Of a stretch of DNA of 5,518 nucleotides, positions 1 through 5,518 are shown in pieces. Made by a program: the position numbers and the translations under genes. Numbering within the stretch: position 1 is the first letter of the stretch; each line of letters begins with the position of its first letter. The notes beneath the pieces were generated by a model. The model was not told the origin of the DNA and made no database searches. It saw nothing but the letters and a program-made list of their open reading frames with translations. This stretch comes from Rhodospirillaceae bacterium. GTDB taxonomy: Bacteria > Pseudomonadota > Alphaproteobacteria > JABSOH01. The stretch is taken from NCBI GenBank assembly GCA_020629355.1, contig JAHDDM010000096.1:1-5518 (forward strand), written 5' to 3'.

Positions 1-722
1 GCTTCAGCTTCGACTTCGCCCCAAGACAGCTTGGCTTTGGCCTCGACAATCGGGCGGTATATTTCAAGGAACAAAGACCCAATAGCTTGGGTGAAAGCAA
101 AGTCCTGCACCAGATCACCAGAATCAAGATTATCATAAAAAATCCCACCAACCCCGCGCGGTTCATTACGGTGGGGCAGAAAGAAATACTCGTCACAGCG
201 TTTTTTGAAACGGGGATAATACTCAGGGTTAAACCTATCGCAGCCCTGTTGTAGCTGTTGATGAAAAGCCTCTGTTTCAGTCGCATCAGGTAAAGCGGGC
301 GTAAGATCAATTCCGCCACCGAACCACTGTTTTTCGGTGGCAATCATACGGGTGTTCATATGGATAATGGGAATATGCGGCGAGGTGGGATGGATGACTA
401 AGGAAATCCCGCTGGCCCAAAATGCCCCGCTTTCACCAGCACCAGGAATTTCCTTGCGAAACTTTTCGCTAAAATGACCGTGGACTTCGGAAAAATTCAC
501 GCCTGCCTTTTCAAACAAAGTACCACGGAGAACCGCCATTCGTCCGCCACCGCCAGAGGCTTTCGGGTCATTCGGATGATGCTGGTCATGGCGTTGCCAA
601 AGTTTGGGCTGGAATTTTGCATTAGGGTCGCCAAATTCGGTTTCAAGCAGCTCAAGGCCAGCAATGATACGGCCTTGAAGCTGTTCGAACCAGTTTGCGG
701 CTTGTTTCCTATCGAATGTCAT
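1..722 (-). CDS. hemF: Oxygen-dependent coproporphyrinogen III oxidase, 3' end cut by window edge
   Basis: HemF converts coproporphyrinogen III to protoporphyrinogen IX by two oxidative decarboxylations that need O2, in the cytoplasm, late in haem synthesis. I translated this frame by hand: it is open from ATG 722-720 to the window edge, 240 full codons plus two bases. Visible family signatures are GGGGRM (57-62), GVNFSEVHG (74-82), HMNTR (121-125, with His121 matching the catalytic-region His106 of E. coli HemF), WFGGGIDLTP (133-142) and HRNEPRGVGGIFYDNL (184-199). E. coli HemF is 299 aa, so roughly 60 C-terminal residues lie beyond position 1. The start is fixed by an ATGA overlap with the upstream HD gene and an AGGAA motif 8 nt upstream. 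A polar His-rich stretch at about 45-56, before the Gly-rich motif, looks longer than in E. coli. It is the aerobic enzyme type, as opposed to radical-SAM HemN. Identification is very secure. Confidence 0.97.
   Translation of the reverse strand, partial: MTFDRKQAANWFEQLQGRIIAGLELLETEFGDPNAKFQPKLWQRHDQHHPNDPKASGGGGRMAVLRGTLFEKAGVNFSEVHGHFSEKFRKEIPGAGESGAFWASGISLVIHPTSPHIPIIHMNTRMIATEKQWFGGGIDLTPALPDATETEAFHQQLQQGCDRFNPEYYPRFKKRCDEYFFLPHRNEPRGVGGIFYDNLDSGDLVQDFAFTQAIGSLFLEIYRPIVEAKAKLSWGEVEAE
719..722 (-). other. ATGA start/stop overlap, HD gene to hemF
   Basis: The minus-strand bases read ATGA: the hemF ATG (722-720) overlaps the TGA stop of the HD gene (721-719). Four-base overlaps of this kind usually mean co-transcription and often translational coupling by re-initiating ribosomes. 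Confidence 0.9.
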
Positions 723-1297
723 GGCTGAATTTCCTGAAAAAGTTTGAGAAATTGCTGCTCCGCCTCATCAGGGCTGCTGGCTTCAAGAGTATCCTGTAGC
801 AATTTTTCAGGACGTTTCGCGATAAATTTACTGGCCTCAGCAGGGCTAAACCCTGCAAGTTCAGTCGCCTCTAGCCAAGCGACTTGACGATCAGCGCGTT
901 TGATGCTCTGTGTCCAGACCTTGGGCACAGGATGAGGCAAAGAAAACCGTTGATGAATGACAGCTTGCAGGGCATTTTCGACTTCAATATAGCTACCAGC
1001 GATAAATTTTTTGAACGGCGAGATCATATCGCCAATAACATATTCTGCACCATCATGCAGTAATGCGGCGCGCAAAAGTTCTATTGAGGCTTTCGGTTTC
1101 AGCAATCTCAGCTGTTCTGTCACCAGCACGGAATGCTGCGCCACAGAAAGACCGTGGCGGCCTGAGGTCTGGCCTGACCAGCGATTGATACGGGATAGGC
1201 CACGGGCGATGTCTTCTATTTCGATGTCCAATGCCGACGGTTCAGCGAGATTCAACCGCCGCCCACTCAGCATCCGTTGCCAAATGCGCTCTTTCAT
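719..1297 (-). CDS. HD-domain phosphohydrolase, YfbR-like (probable 5'-nucleotidase)
   Basis: This 192 aa cytoplasmic protein has the HD metal-dependent phosphohydrolase fold. The expected metal ligands are visible: His55 (SVAQHS), His81-Asp82 (LLHDGAEYVIGD) and Asp136 (KRADRQ). Arg39-Trp40 (INRW) corresponds to the substrate-site Arg-Trp pair near the N-terminus of E. coli YfbR, and HDGAEYVIGDMISPFKKF (81-98) follows the YfbR pattern HDxSExxxGDxxxPxK. YfbR removes phosphate from deoxynucleoside 5'-monophosphates; that substrate is inferred here. Relative to YfbR there are about 20 extra N-terminal residues (IWQRMLSGRRLNL), a lead-in I associate with alphaproteobacterial members. No signal peptide or membrane segment is seen. 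The ATG at 1297 overlaps the stop of the NlpC/P60 gene, and a weak AGG (1306-1308) sits 8 nt upstream. The fold is secure; exact substrate is not. Confidence 0.9.
   Translation of the reverse strand: MKERIWQRMLSGRRLNLAEPSALDIEIEDIARGLSRINRWSGQTSGRHGLSVAQHSVLVTEQLRLLKPKASIELLRAALLHDGAEYVIGDMISPFKKFIAGSYIEVENALQAVIHQRFSLPHPVPKVWTQSIKRADRQVAWLEATELAGFSPAEASKFIAKRPEKLLQDTLEASSPDEAEQQFLKLFQEIQP
731..735 (-). promoter_or_regulatory. Ribosome binding site of hemF inside the HD gene
   Basis: AGGAA on the minus strand, 8 nt before the hemF ATG. It lies within the last codons of the upstream HD gene and supports the ATG at 722-720 as the true start. Confidence 0.7.
1294..1297 (-). other. ATGA start/stop overlap, NlpC/P60 gene to HD gene
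   Basis: ATG (1297-1295) of the HD gene overlaps TGA (1296-1294) of the NlpC/P60 gene. The only nearby Shine-Dalgarno-like bases are the weak AGG at 1306-1308, so re-initiation by ribosomes finishing the upstream gene is plausible. Confidence 0.9.
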
Positions 1298-2031
1298 ATC
1301 ATACGCCTAATTATGGAACATTGCCCTATGCGCTGATGGACGACTTCTAACGGCTCTATTACTGTCCGCATAGCATGGGCATTCGCGTGCAGCAGGCGCG
1401 TTGCATCAATCATCAATCCAACATGACCAGGCCAGAACACCAGATCACCCGCATAAGGTTCGGTGACGGTTTGCCAACCTTCGGCCTGTTCCTGCTGCTG
1501 GCTATCGCGAGGTACATGAACGCCAAATCGCCGCCAGAGAATATGGATCAAGCCTGAACAATCAAGGCCAGCCTGTGTATTGCCGCCCCAAAGATAGGGC
1601 GTATCAAGATAACTGTGCGCGAGCGTAATCAATGCTGGAATATCCACTGCCCGTGGTGTGTCCTTTGGCAAAAGATGATCACTGATCACCCAACCAAGGG
1701 GTGTTTCGCTAAAGTTTTTCTGTATCCGCACCACCTGTACCTGTGCCAACATGGGCAAAACAACAGGATTCGGTGTTTTAATGTCTGGTGCATCGAATGC
1801 TAAAGTCGACGGCACACGGACAAAATGTCTGGCTTCTGCCTGCCCTGCCTTTAGTGCAGAACGGGCGACGTAACCACAATAGCCGCTGGTGCATGATTGT
1901 ACCTGAACAGCATCACCTGTATCAGAAAGAATGTTCAGCTCTTCACCCAACAGTAGCTGATTGGTCATTTCACGCGATAGGGATTGTGTACTATATTGAT
2001 TCAAAACTGGAACATGGACATGATGGATCAT
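1294..2031 (-). CDS. SH3-NlpC/P60 family cysteine hydrolase (C40 peptidase), no signal peptide
   Basis: This 245 aa protein is of the NlpC/P60 type, whose members cleave peptide bonds in peptidoglycan stem peptides, typically at gamma-D-glutamyl or DAP linkages. Two SH3b-like segments come first (about 22-62 and 68-122, the latter ending GWVISDHLLP). The catalytic domain spans about 132-245: PYLWGG (145-150), nucleophile Cys158 in GLDCSGL, His203 in GHVGLM and a third polar residue His215 in LLHAN. The His203-His215 spacing of 12 equals that of E. coli MepS (His119/His131). The N-terminus (MIHHVHVPVLNQYS) is polar, with no signal peptide, lipobox or transmembrane segment. The enzyme may therefore act on recycled muropeptides in the cytoplasm, or leave by another route. 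The start is supported by GGAG 8 nt upstream and by overlap with the aacS stop. Family assignment is firm; substrate and location are inferred. Confidence 0.94.
   Translation of the reverse strand: MIHHVHVPVLNQYSTQSLSREMTNQLLLGEELNILSDTGDAVQVQSCTSGYCGYVARSALKAGQAEARHFVRVPSTLAFDAPDIKTPNPVVLPMLAQVQVVRIQKNFSETPLGWVISDHLLPKDTPRAVDIPALITLAHSYLDTPYLWGGNTQAGLDCSGLIHILWRRFGVHVPRDSQQQEQAEGWQTVTEPYAGDLVFWPGHVGLMIDATRLLHANAHAMRTVIEPLEVVHQRIGQCSIIRRMI
2028..2031 (-). other. ATGA start/stop overlap, aacS to NlpC/P60 gene
   Basis: ATG (2031-2029) of the NlpC/P60 gene overlaps the TGA stop (2030-2028) of aacS. It is the first of three successive ATGA junctions in transcription order. Confidence 0.9.
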
Positions 2032-3965
2032 ACTTGCAGCTCCGTTCTATGGGTAAAGTATTCCAAAGCTTCAGGGTTATCCAGAGCCTCTTGATTCTGT
2101 ACCGCGCGTTCGTGGACAATATCACTCACGGCCTTTTCGCTAATCTTGCCAGAGCGGGTACGCGGTATGGCCTGTACCTGAAGAATCTTTGCGGGAACAT
2201 GTCGTGGTGAACAAGTGGTTTTGATGCTGTGACGAATTTTCTGTTGCAGTTCATCCGATAGTGTATGTCCCTCTGCAAGCACGACAAACAAAACGATACG
2301 GACATCATCATCCCACCTCTGGCCAATGACGACAGCATCGGCTATTTCTGGCAGATGCTCGATAGCCTGATAAATCTCTGCTGTCCCAATGCGTACTCCG
2401 CCAGGATTCAGCACCGTATCGGAACGGCCGTGGATGATGTAGCCAGTGCTGGTGCGCTCCAGAAAGTCACCATGACACCAAATATTTGCCGCAAAACGAT
2501 CAAAATAGGCCGCATGGTATTTCTGATCATCCGCATCATCCCAAAAACCTAGCGGCATGCCTAGAAAAGGCGCGTAGCAAACCAATTCCCCCGTACCCGA
2601 TTCCAGAACCGTGCCGTGATCATCCATGACCCGAACATCTTTGCCCAACAGTGGGACTTGCATTTCACCGCTATGGACAGCAGCGCGGGGTTCTCCGCCC
2701 AGAAAACAGCCAAGAATATCTGTGCCACCACTGATGGGGCACAGATGTATATCGGCTTTGATGCCCTGATAGACGAAATCGAAATTGCCCGTGGATAATG
2801 GCGAACCAGAAGTCGTTATGCGGCGCAAGGCAACAAAATCATGGTGATCTTTTGGGATATAGCCGTCTTTTTCCACAACACTCAGGAATTTCGGTGATAC
2901 GCCCAATAGACTGATATGCTCGTCTTCCGCCAGTTGAAACAGAGTTTGTGATCCTTGCGCAAAAGGCGAACCATCATACAGCATCACCGTTCCGCCTGCG
3001 CCCAACGCCCCCACCAGCCAATTCCACATCATCCAGCCTGTGGTGGTGTAGAACAGGACACGATCCCCAACACAAACATCATTATGCAGCAACAGGTCTA
3101 GCCGATTGGTCAAGAGATACGCCCCAACACCATGAATAAAGCATTTCGGCTTGCCTGTTGTGCCACTAGAAAACAGGATAAAAGCGGGATGATTAAAAGG
3201 TAGTGGCGTAAAGGTGCAGTCTTTGGCGGGATAGGGTGCGATAAAGTCTTGCCAAAATATCGCGTTTGGGATCAGTGGCGCATCAATATAGGTCTCGACA
3301 ATCACCTGCTTTAGGCTAGGCAGGGATTCCGCGACAGCAGCGATTTTCTCTGTAACAGAAATAATCTTGCCCTTGTACCAATAGCCGTCACAGCAAAATA
3401 GAAATTTCGGCTCAATCTGGGCAAAGCGTTCTAAAATCCCTGTTACGCCAAAATCTGGCGAGCAGGAACTCCAGACCCCGCCAAGGCTCTGTACTGCCAG
3501 CATGGCCATCACGGCCTCGGGACAGTTGGGAATCACAGCCGCGACACGATCACCTATCTGAAGTCCTGCCGCCTGTAATGCCTGTTGCAGTCGCGAGACC
3601 TCTTCGTGTATCTCCCGCCAGCTTAATGCCTTGGTACATAGATCCTCAGCATGGAACACCAACGCCTCGCAATAGTCATTATAGCGCATCAGGTTTTCTG
3701 CCAGATTCACTCGCGCTTTCGGAAAGTAGCGGCTTTGATGCACAGGATCCGCTATCTCAAGGCCAGAATCCTCAAAACCCGTGCCGATAATGCCGCTAAA
3801 TTCGACAAAACCCCGCCAGAACTGGACCTGTTCAGTGACAGAAAATTGATGCAGATGGGCATAATCGTGCAATTCAGGCCGCGCGTGTTTCTCTGCCATA
3901 AAAGCCGAGAACTCTGCCATATTGGTGGTTTTTTGCTGCTCAGGATGTGCTTGCCAGAGTTTCAT
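2028..3965 (-). CDS. aacS: Acetoacetyl-CoA synthetase (acetoacetate-CoA ligase)
   Basis: AacS activates acetoacetate with ATP and CoA to acetoacetyl-CoA, AMP and PPi (EC 6.2.1.16) in the cytoplasm. This lets the cell use ketone bodies or acetoacetate from polyhydroxybutyrate breakdown. At 645 aa it has the usual family length. An ACS-type N-terminal region covers about 38-95. The adenylate-forming core follows: FSSGTTGKPK (265-274), TTTGWMMWNW (307-316), SGGTD (412-416), WCHGD (496-500), hinge GRSD (513-516) and catalytic Lys607 in RTRSGK. Two features separate it from acetyl-CoA synthetase. SGGTD replaces the Trp-containing WQTETG motif, and LNPGGVRIGTAEIY (519-532) replaces NVSGHR. The start MKLWQAHPE matches the family opening (LWQPSPE). 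An in-frame TGA at 3980-3978 rules out an upstream start, and no clear Shine-Dalgarno is present. No other ketone-body or PHB gene is nearby. Assignment is secure. Confidence 0.95.
   Translation of the reverse strand: MKLWQAHPEQQKTTNMAEFSAFMAEKHARPELHDYAHLHQFSVTEQVQFWRGFVEFSGIIGTGFEDSGLEIADPVHQSRYFPKARVNLAENLMRYNDYCEALVFHAEDLCTKALSWREIHEEVSRLQQALQAAGLQIGDRVAAVIPNCPEAVMAMLAVQSLGGVWSSCSPDFGVTGILERFAQIEPKFLFCCDGYWYKGKIISVTEKIAAVAESLPSLKQVIVETYIDAPLIPNAIFWQDFIAPYPAKDCTFTPLPFNHPAFILFSSGTTGKPKCFIHGVGAYLLTNRLDLLLHNDVCVGDRVLFYTTTGWMMWNWLVGALGAGGTVMLYDGSPFAQGSQTLFQLAEDEHISLLGVSPKFLSVVEKDGYIPKDHHDFVALRRITTSGSPLSTGNFDFVYQGIKADIHLCPISGGTDILGCFLGGEPRAAVHSGEMQVPLLGKDVRVMDDHGTVLESGTGELVCYAPFLGMPLGFWDDADDQKYHAAYFDRFAANIWCHGDFLERTSTGYIIHGRSDTVLNPGGVRIGTAEIYQAIEHLPEIADAVVIGQRWDDDVRIVLFVVLAEGHTLSDELQQKIRHSIKTTCSPRHVPAKILQVQAIPRTRSGKISEKAVSDIVHERAVQNQEALDNPEALEYFTHRTELQV
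2040..2043 (-). promoter_or_regulatory. Ribosome binding site of the NlpC/P60 gene inside aacS
   Basis: GGAG on the minus strand, 8 nt before the ATG at 2031-2029, within the Thr-Glu-Leu codons at the end of aacS. It supports this start, which gives a protein without a signal peptide. Confidence 0.75.
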
Positions 3966-4029
3966 TTTTTGTATTCGTCATTATTTGCTCATTTAAGGTA
4001 GAGTTTTTTCGATTGCCTGCTTGCAAACA
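3966..4029 (-). promoter_or_regulatory. xthA-aacS intergenic gap, possible internal promoter
   Basis: This 64 nt spacer becomes AT-rich toward aacS. I see no hairpin followed by a T-run on the minus strand, so read-through from xthA is likely. The stretch CTTAAATGAGCAAATAATG contains -10-like A/T runs, but no convincing -35 partner. The aacS ATG is preceded by GAATACAAAAA rather than a Shine-Dalgarno. The gap may hold a promoter for the aacS-hemF block; evidence is weak. Confidence 0.3.
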
Positions 4030-4815
4030 TCACCCCAATACACACCAGACGGGCGTATGATCAGAGGGTTCAGGTCTACCGCGTGGGGTCGTATCAATTT
4101 CTGCGCTCTGCAAGCGTTCCGCCGCCAGAGGCGAGAGCAGCAAATGATCAATGCGTATCCCCTCGCCCTTTTGCCAGCGTCCGCGTTGATAATCCCAAAA
4201 GCTATAGCGACGCTTATCAGGATGTAGCGTGCGCCAGGCATCCCAAAAGCCTAAATGCAAGAGATGCTGAAAACGTTTATGCACCTCAGGGTGATACAAC
4301 GCATCCCCTTGCCAAGCCTGTGCGTCATACACATCCATCTCGTTCGGAATGACATTAAAATCACCCGTAATCACCACGGGTTTCTCTTCGAGCAACAGAG
4401 CCTCAGCTTGTGCAATCAGACGATCCAGCCAGCGCAACTTGTACTGAAATTTTATACTATCCGCACCGTTTTCGTCTTGAACGGGATTGCCATTCGGCAA
4501 ATATAAACCCGCCAGAATCAAGCCGTCCTGCTCTATTTCAAGATAACGCGCCTGTTCATCATCCGCATCACCAGCCAAAGCATCACAGCGTAATGTGGCG
4601 GGTGATTTTGAAAGTATCGCAACGCCATTATAGGCCTTCTGTCCCTTGATATGGGCGTGATAGCCTAGCTCTGTAATGGATGCGATGGGAAAAGCCTCGG
4701 TTTGGCATTTCAATTCCTGCAACACCAGATGATCTGGCTCATGTTCCAGCAGCCAATCACAAACGGCAGGGATACGTTTCTTGATCGAATTGACATTAAA
4801 GGTAGCGATTTTCAT
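4030..4815 (-). CDS. xthA: Exodeoxyribonuclease III (AP endonuclease, EEP superfamily)
   Basis: This 261 aa enzyme is of the exonuclease III family, which incises DNA at abasic sites, removes 3' blocking groups and degrades 3' ends of duplex DNA during base-excision repair. Every expected active-site residue is visible: Asn7 (TFNVNS), Glu34 (LQELK), Tyr105 (GLYLPNG), Asp152 and Asn154 (TGDFNV), Asp223 (RIDHLL), and Asp252-His253 (PSDHTPV). YSFWDYQ (204-210) and RGRWQKGEGIRIDH (211-224) are also characteristic. E. coli ExoIII is 268 aa, so the length is normal. The protein is cytoplasmic. The ATG at 4815 lies 11 nt after the TAG stop of the aspartic protease gene, with only a poor Shine-Dalgarno (TAGAGAC), which fits an operon. 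A second ATG 4 nt upstream is out of frame. No LexA-like box is evident in the short spacer. Assignment is secure. Confidence 0.96.
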   Translation of the reverse strand: MKIATFNVNSIKKRIPAVCDWLLEHEPDHLVLQELKCQTEAFPIASITELGYHAHIKGQKAYNGVAILSKSPATLRCDALAGDADDEQARYLEIEQDGLILAGLYLPNGNPVQDENGADSIKFQYKLRWLDRLIAQAEALLLEEKPVVITGDFNVIPNEMDVYDAQAWQGDALYHPEVHKRFQHLLHLGFWDAWRTLHPDKRRYSFWDYQRGRWQKGEGIRIDHLLLSPLAAERLQSAEIDTTPRGRPEPSDHTPVWCVLG

Positions 4816-4826
4816 CCATTTTGTCT

Positions 4827-5414
4827 CTAGTATTTTGGACTCAATTGAACATAGTCGCCCTCAAGACGAACATCAAGCTTGGATAAAGCTGTCATGCCCA
4901 ACAGGGAAATACCGCTTTTCGGACTGATCAAGGTTTCAATATCTTGCAGTAGCATATTGCCGATCTGTATTTTTGGCAAGCGCACCTTAGCCATATATTC
5001 CACGCCACTTGCGGTCTTGACACGGTGGCGATAATCCTCTGCATCTGGTGCTATGCCTAATCGGGCGGCATCATCCCGCCCAAGCATCACCGCGCTTGCG
5101 CCAGTATCCAACAGCATGGGAATGGTCTTATCTGCAATCATAACCTCAATGACAGCATGACCATTCGAGTCCACTGGATATAGCTGCCCTGCACCATCTT
5201 GCGCACCAGAAATCAAGCCAAACTCTGCTGCCATGCGGCGCGGTATTTCCTGCAATTCATCACGCAAAACATACACCACCATCAATATCGCGATAATGCC
5301 GCTCCAGCCTACGAGCATGAAGAGATTATCACGATTCGGGCGCAAAAATCGCCAGGCGCCAGTGCATAATAGCAGGCCAAGTAAAACGAGTAGATACCAG
5401 AATTCCAATTGCAC
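4827..5414 (-). CDS. Membrane-anchored retropepsin-like aspartic protease (clan AA, TIGR02281 type)
   Basis: This 195 aa protein has two predicted membrane helices (about 5-23 and 32-50) followed by a soluble retropepsin-like domain (about 80-195). The active-site motif is LLDTGAS (101-107) with catalytic Asp103, and SLLGMTAL (170-177) is the downstream hydrophobic-Gly signature of this fold. There is a single D-T/S-G motif, so an active enzyme would need a homodimer, as in retroviral proteases. Three arginines (22, 25, 28) in the short loop between the helices suggest that loop is cytoplasmic, placing the protease domain in the periplasm. The best-known relative is the Rickettsia APRc retropepsin-like protein; physiological substrates are unknown here. 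The start is GTG at 5414-5412, with GGTGA 6 nt upstream. It is first in the visible transcription unit, 11 nt before xthA. The fold is firm; protease activity is inferred. Confidence 0.9.
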   Translation of the reverse strand: MQLEFWYLLVLLGLLLCTGAWRFLRPNRDNLFMLVGWSGIIAILMVVYVLRDELQEIPRRMAAEFGLISGAQDGAGQLYPVDSNGHAVIEVMIADKTIPMLLDTGASAVMLGRDDAARLGIAPDAEDYRHRVKTASGVEYMAKVRLPKIQIGNMLLQDIETLISPKSGISLLGMTALSKLDVRLEGDYVQLSPKY

Positions 5415-5420
5415 TTTAAT

Positions 5421-5425
5421 TCACC
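5421..5425 (-). promoter_or_regulatory. Ribosome binding site deciding the GTG start of the aspartic protease gene
   Basis: GGTGA on the minus strand, 6 nt before GTG at 5414-5412. It pairs with the GGTGA part of the consensus AGGAGGTGA. It supports the GTG start, which also leaves the first membrane helix complete. Confidence 0.7.
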
Positions 5426-5518
5426 AGACCACTGTGTTTTATATAGCCTATTGCTTTGCGCTCAGTTGCTACTCCAAAAATGTGACCATTTTATAGCCAG
5501 TCTCATATAAATTGATTG
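5426..5518 (-). promoter_or_regulatory. AT-rich upstream region with probable promoter of the protease-xthA unit
   Basis: This non-coding stretch precedes the first gene. On the minus strand it holds two TATA-like boxes, each preceded by GGC: TATAAA (5495-5490) and TATATA (5445-5440). The shared GGCTATA starts exactly 50 nt apart (5498-5492 and 5448-5442). Neither box has a good TTGACA partner at 16-18 nt; the upstream one could use CAATCA (5518-5513), a weak match. I see no open reading frame or terminator hairpin here. A promoter is expected from position, but which box is used cannot be decided. Confidence 0.35.

Noticed and set aside
474..728. 84-codon plus-strand open frame
   Set aside because: It is the antisense shadow of the hemF coding region, which is unmistakable on the minus strand.
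1676..1688. Tandem TGATCA palindromes separated by one base
   Set aside because: They encode the Val-Ile-Ser-Asp-His segment of the second SH3-like domain in the NlpC/P60 gene and fit coding constraint; a short chance palindrome is enough explanation.
1788..2210. 140-codon open frame on the plus strand across the aacS/NlpC junction
   Set aside because: It is antisense to two well-identified genes, its product resembles no known family and is rich in unusual residues for a real protein. It is a shadow frame.
3651..4001. 116-codon plus-strand open frame over the aacS 5' end
   Set aside because: It lies opposite the conserved N-terminal region of AacS, shows no recognisable domain and has no convincing ribosome site.
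3966..4029. Possible transcription terminator between xthA and aacS
   Set aside because: No inverted repeat followed by a T-run is present on the minus strand; the A-rich run in the spacer is on the wrong strand for an intrinsic terminator.
5481..5487. TGTGACC resembling a CRP half-site upstream of the protease gene
   Set aside because: There is no matching TCACA half at the required spacing, so a CRP site is not supported.

Overview
The window is a bacterial chromosomal segment. All six genes I can support lie on the minus strand and read from the right end toward the left. The organism is most likely an alphaproteobacterium of moderate GC; sampled lines range from the low 40s to the high 50s percent. 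This rests on the combination of a membrane-anchored retropepsin-like protease, an SH3-NlpC/P60 hydrolase without a signal peptide, a YfbR-like HD hydrolase opening with 'WQRMLSGRR', and a HemF carrying 'HRNEPRGVGG'. These are protein styles I associate with that class. I cannot name a genus.

Layout in transcription order, right to left. Positions 5415-5518 are an AT-rich upstream region with two TATA-like boxes. A membrane retropepsin-like aspartic protease (4827-5414, GTG start) follows, then exodeoxyribonuclease III (xthA, 4030-4815) after an 11 nt gap. A 64 nt gap without a visible terminator precedes acetoacetyl-CoA synthetase (aacS, 2028-3965). After that the genes are tightly packed: an SH3-NlpC/P60 hydrolase (1294-2031), an HD-domain YfbR-like phosphohydrolase (719-1297) and oxygen-dependent coproporphyrinogen III oxidase (hemF, 1-722, cut by the window edge). 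Each of these last three begins on an ATGA overlap with the gene before it.

The window therefore looks like one or two operons of metabolic and housekeeping genes. Their functions are periplasmic proteolysis, base-excision repair, ketone-body or polyhydroxybutyrate-derived carbon entry, cell-wall peptide cleavage, nucleotide dephosphorylation and haem synthesis. They share no obvious pathway. The firmest link between them is the serial four-base overlap, which implies co-transcription and probable translational coupling of the last four genes. I see no mobile element, CRISPR array, RNA gene, phage gene or defence system, and every complete gene appears intact with its expected catalytic residues. 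I did not find a new system here. The points most worth checking are the operon structure, the location of the NlpC/P60 enzyme and the role of the membrane retropepsin.
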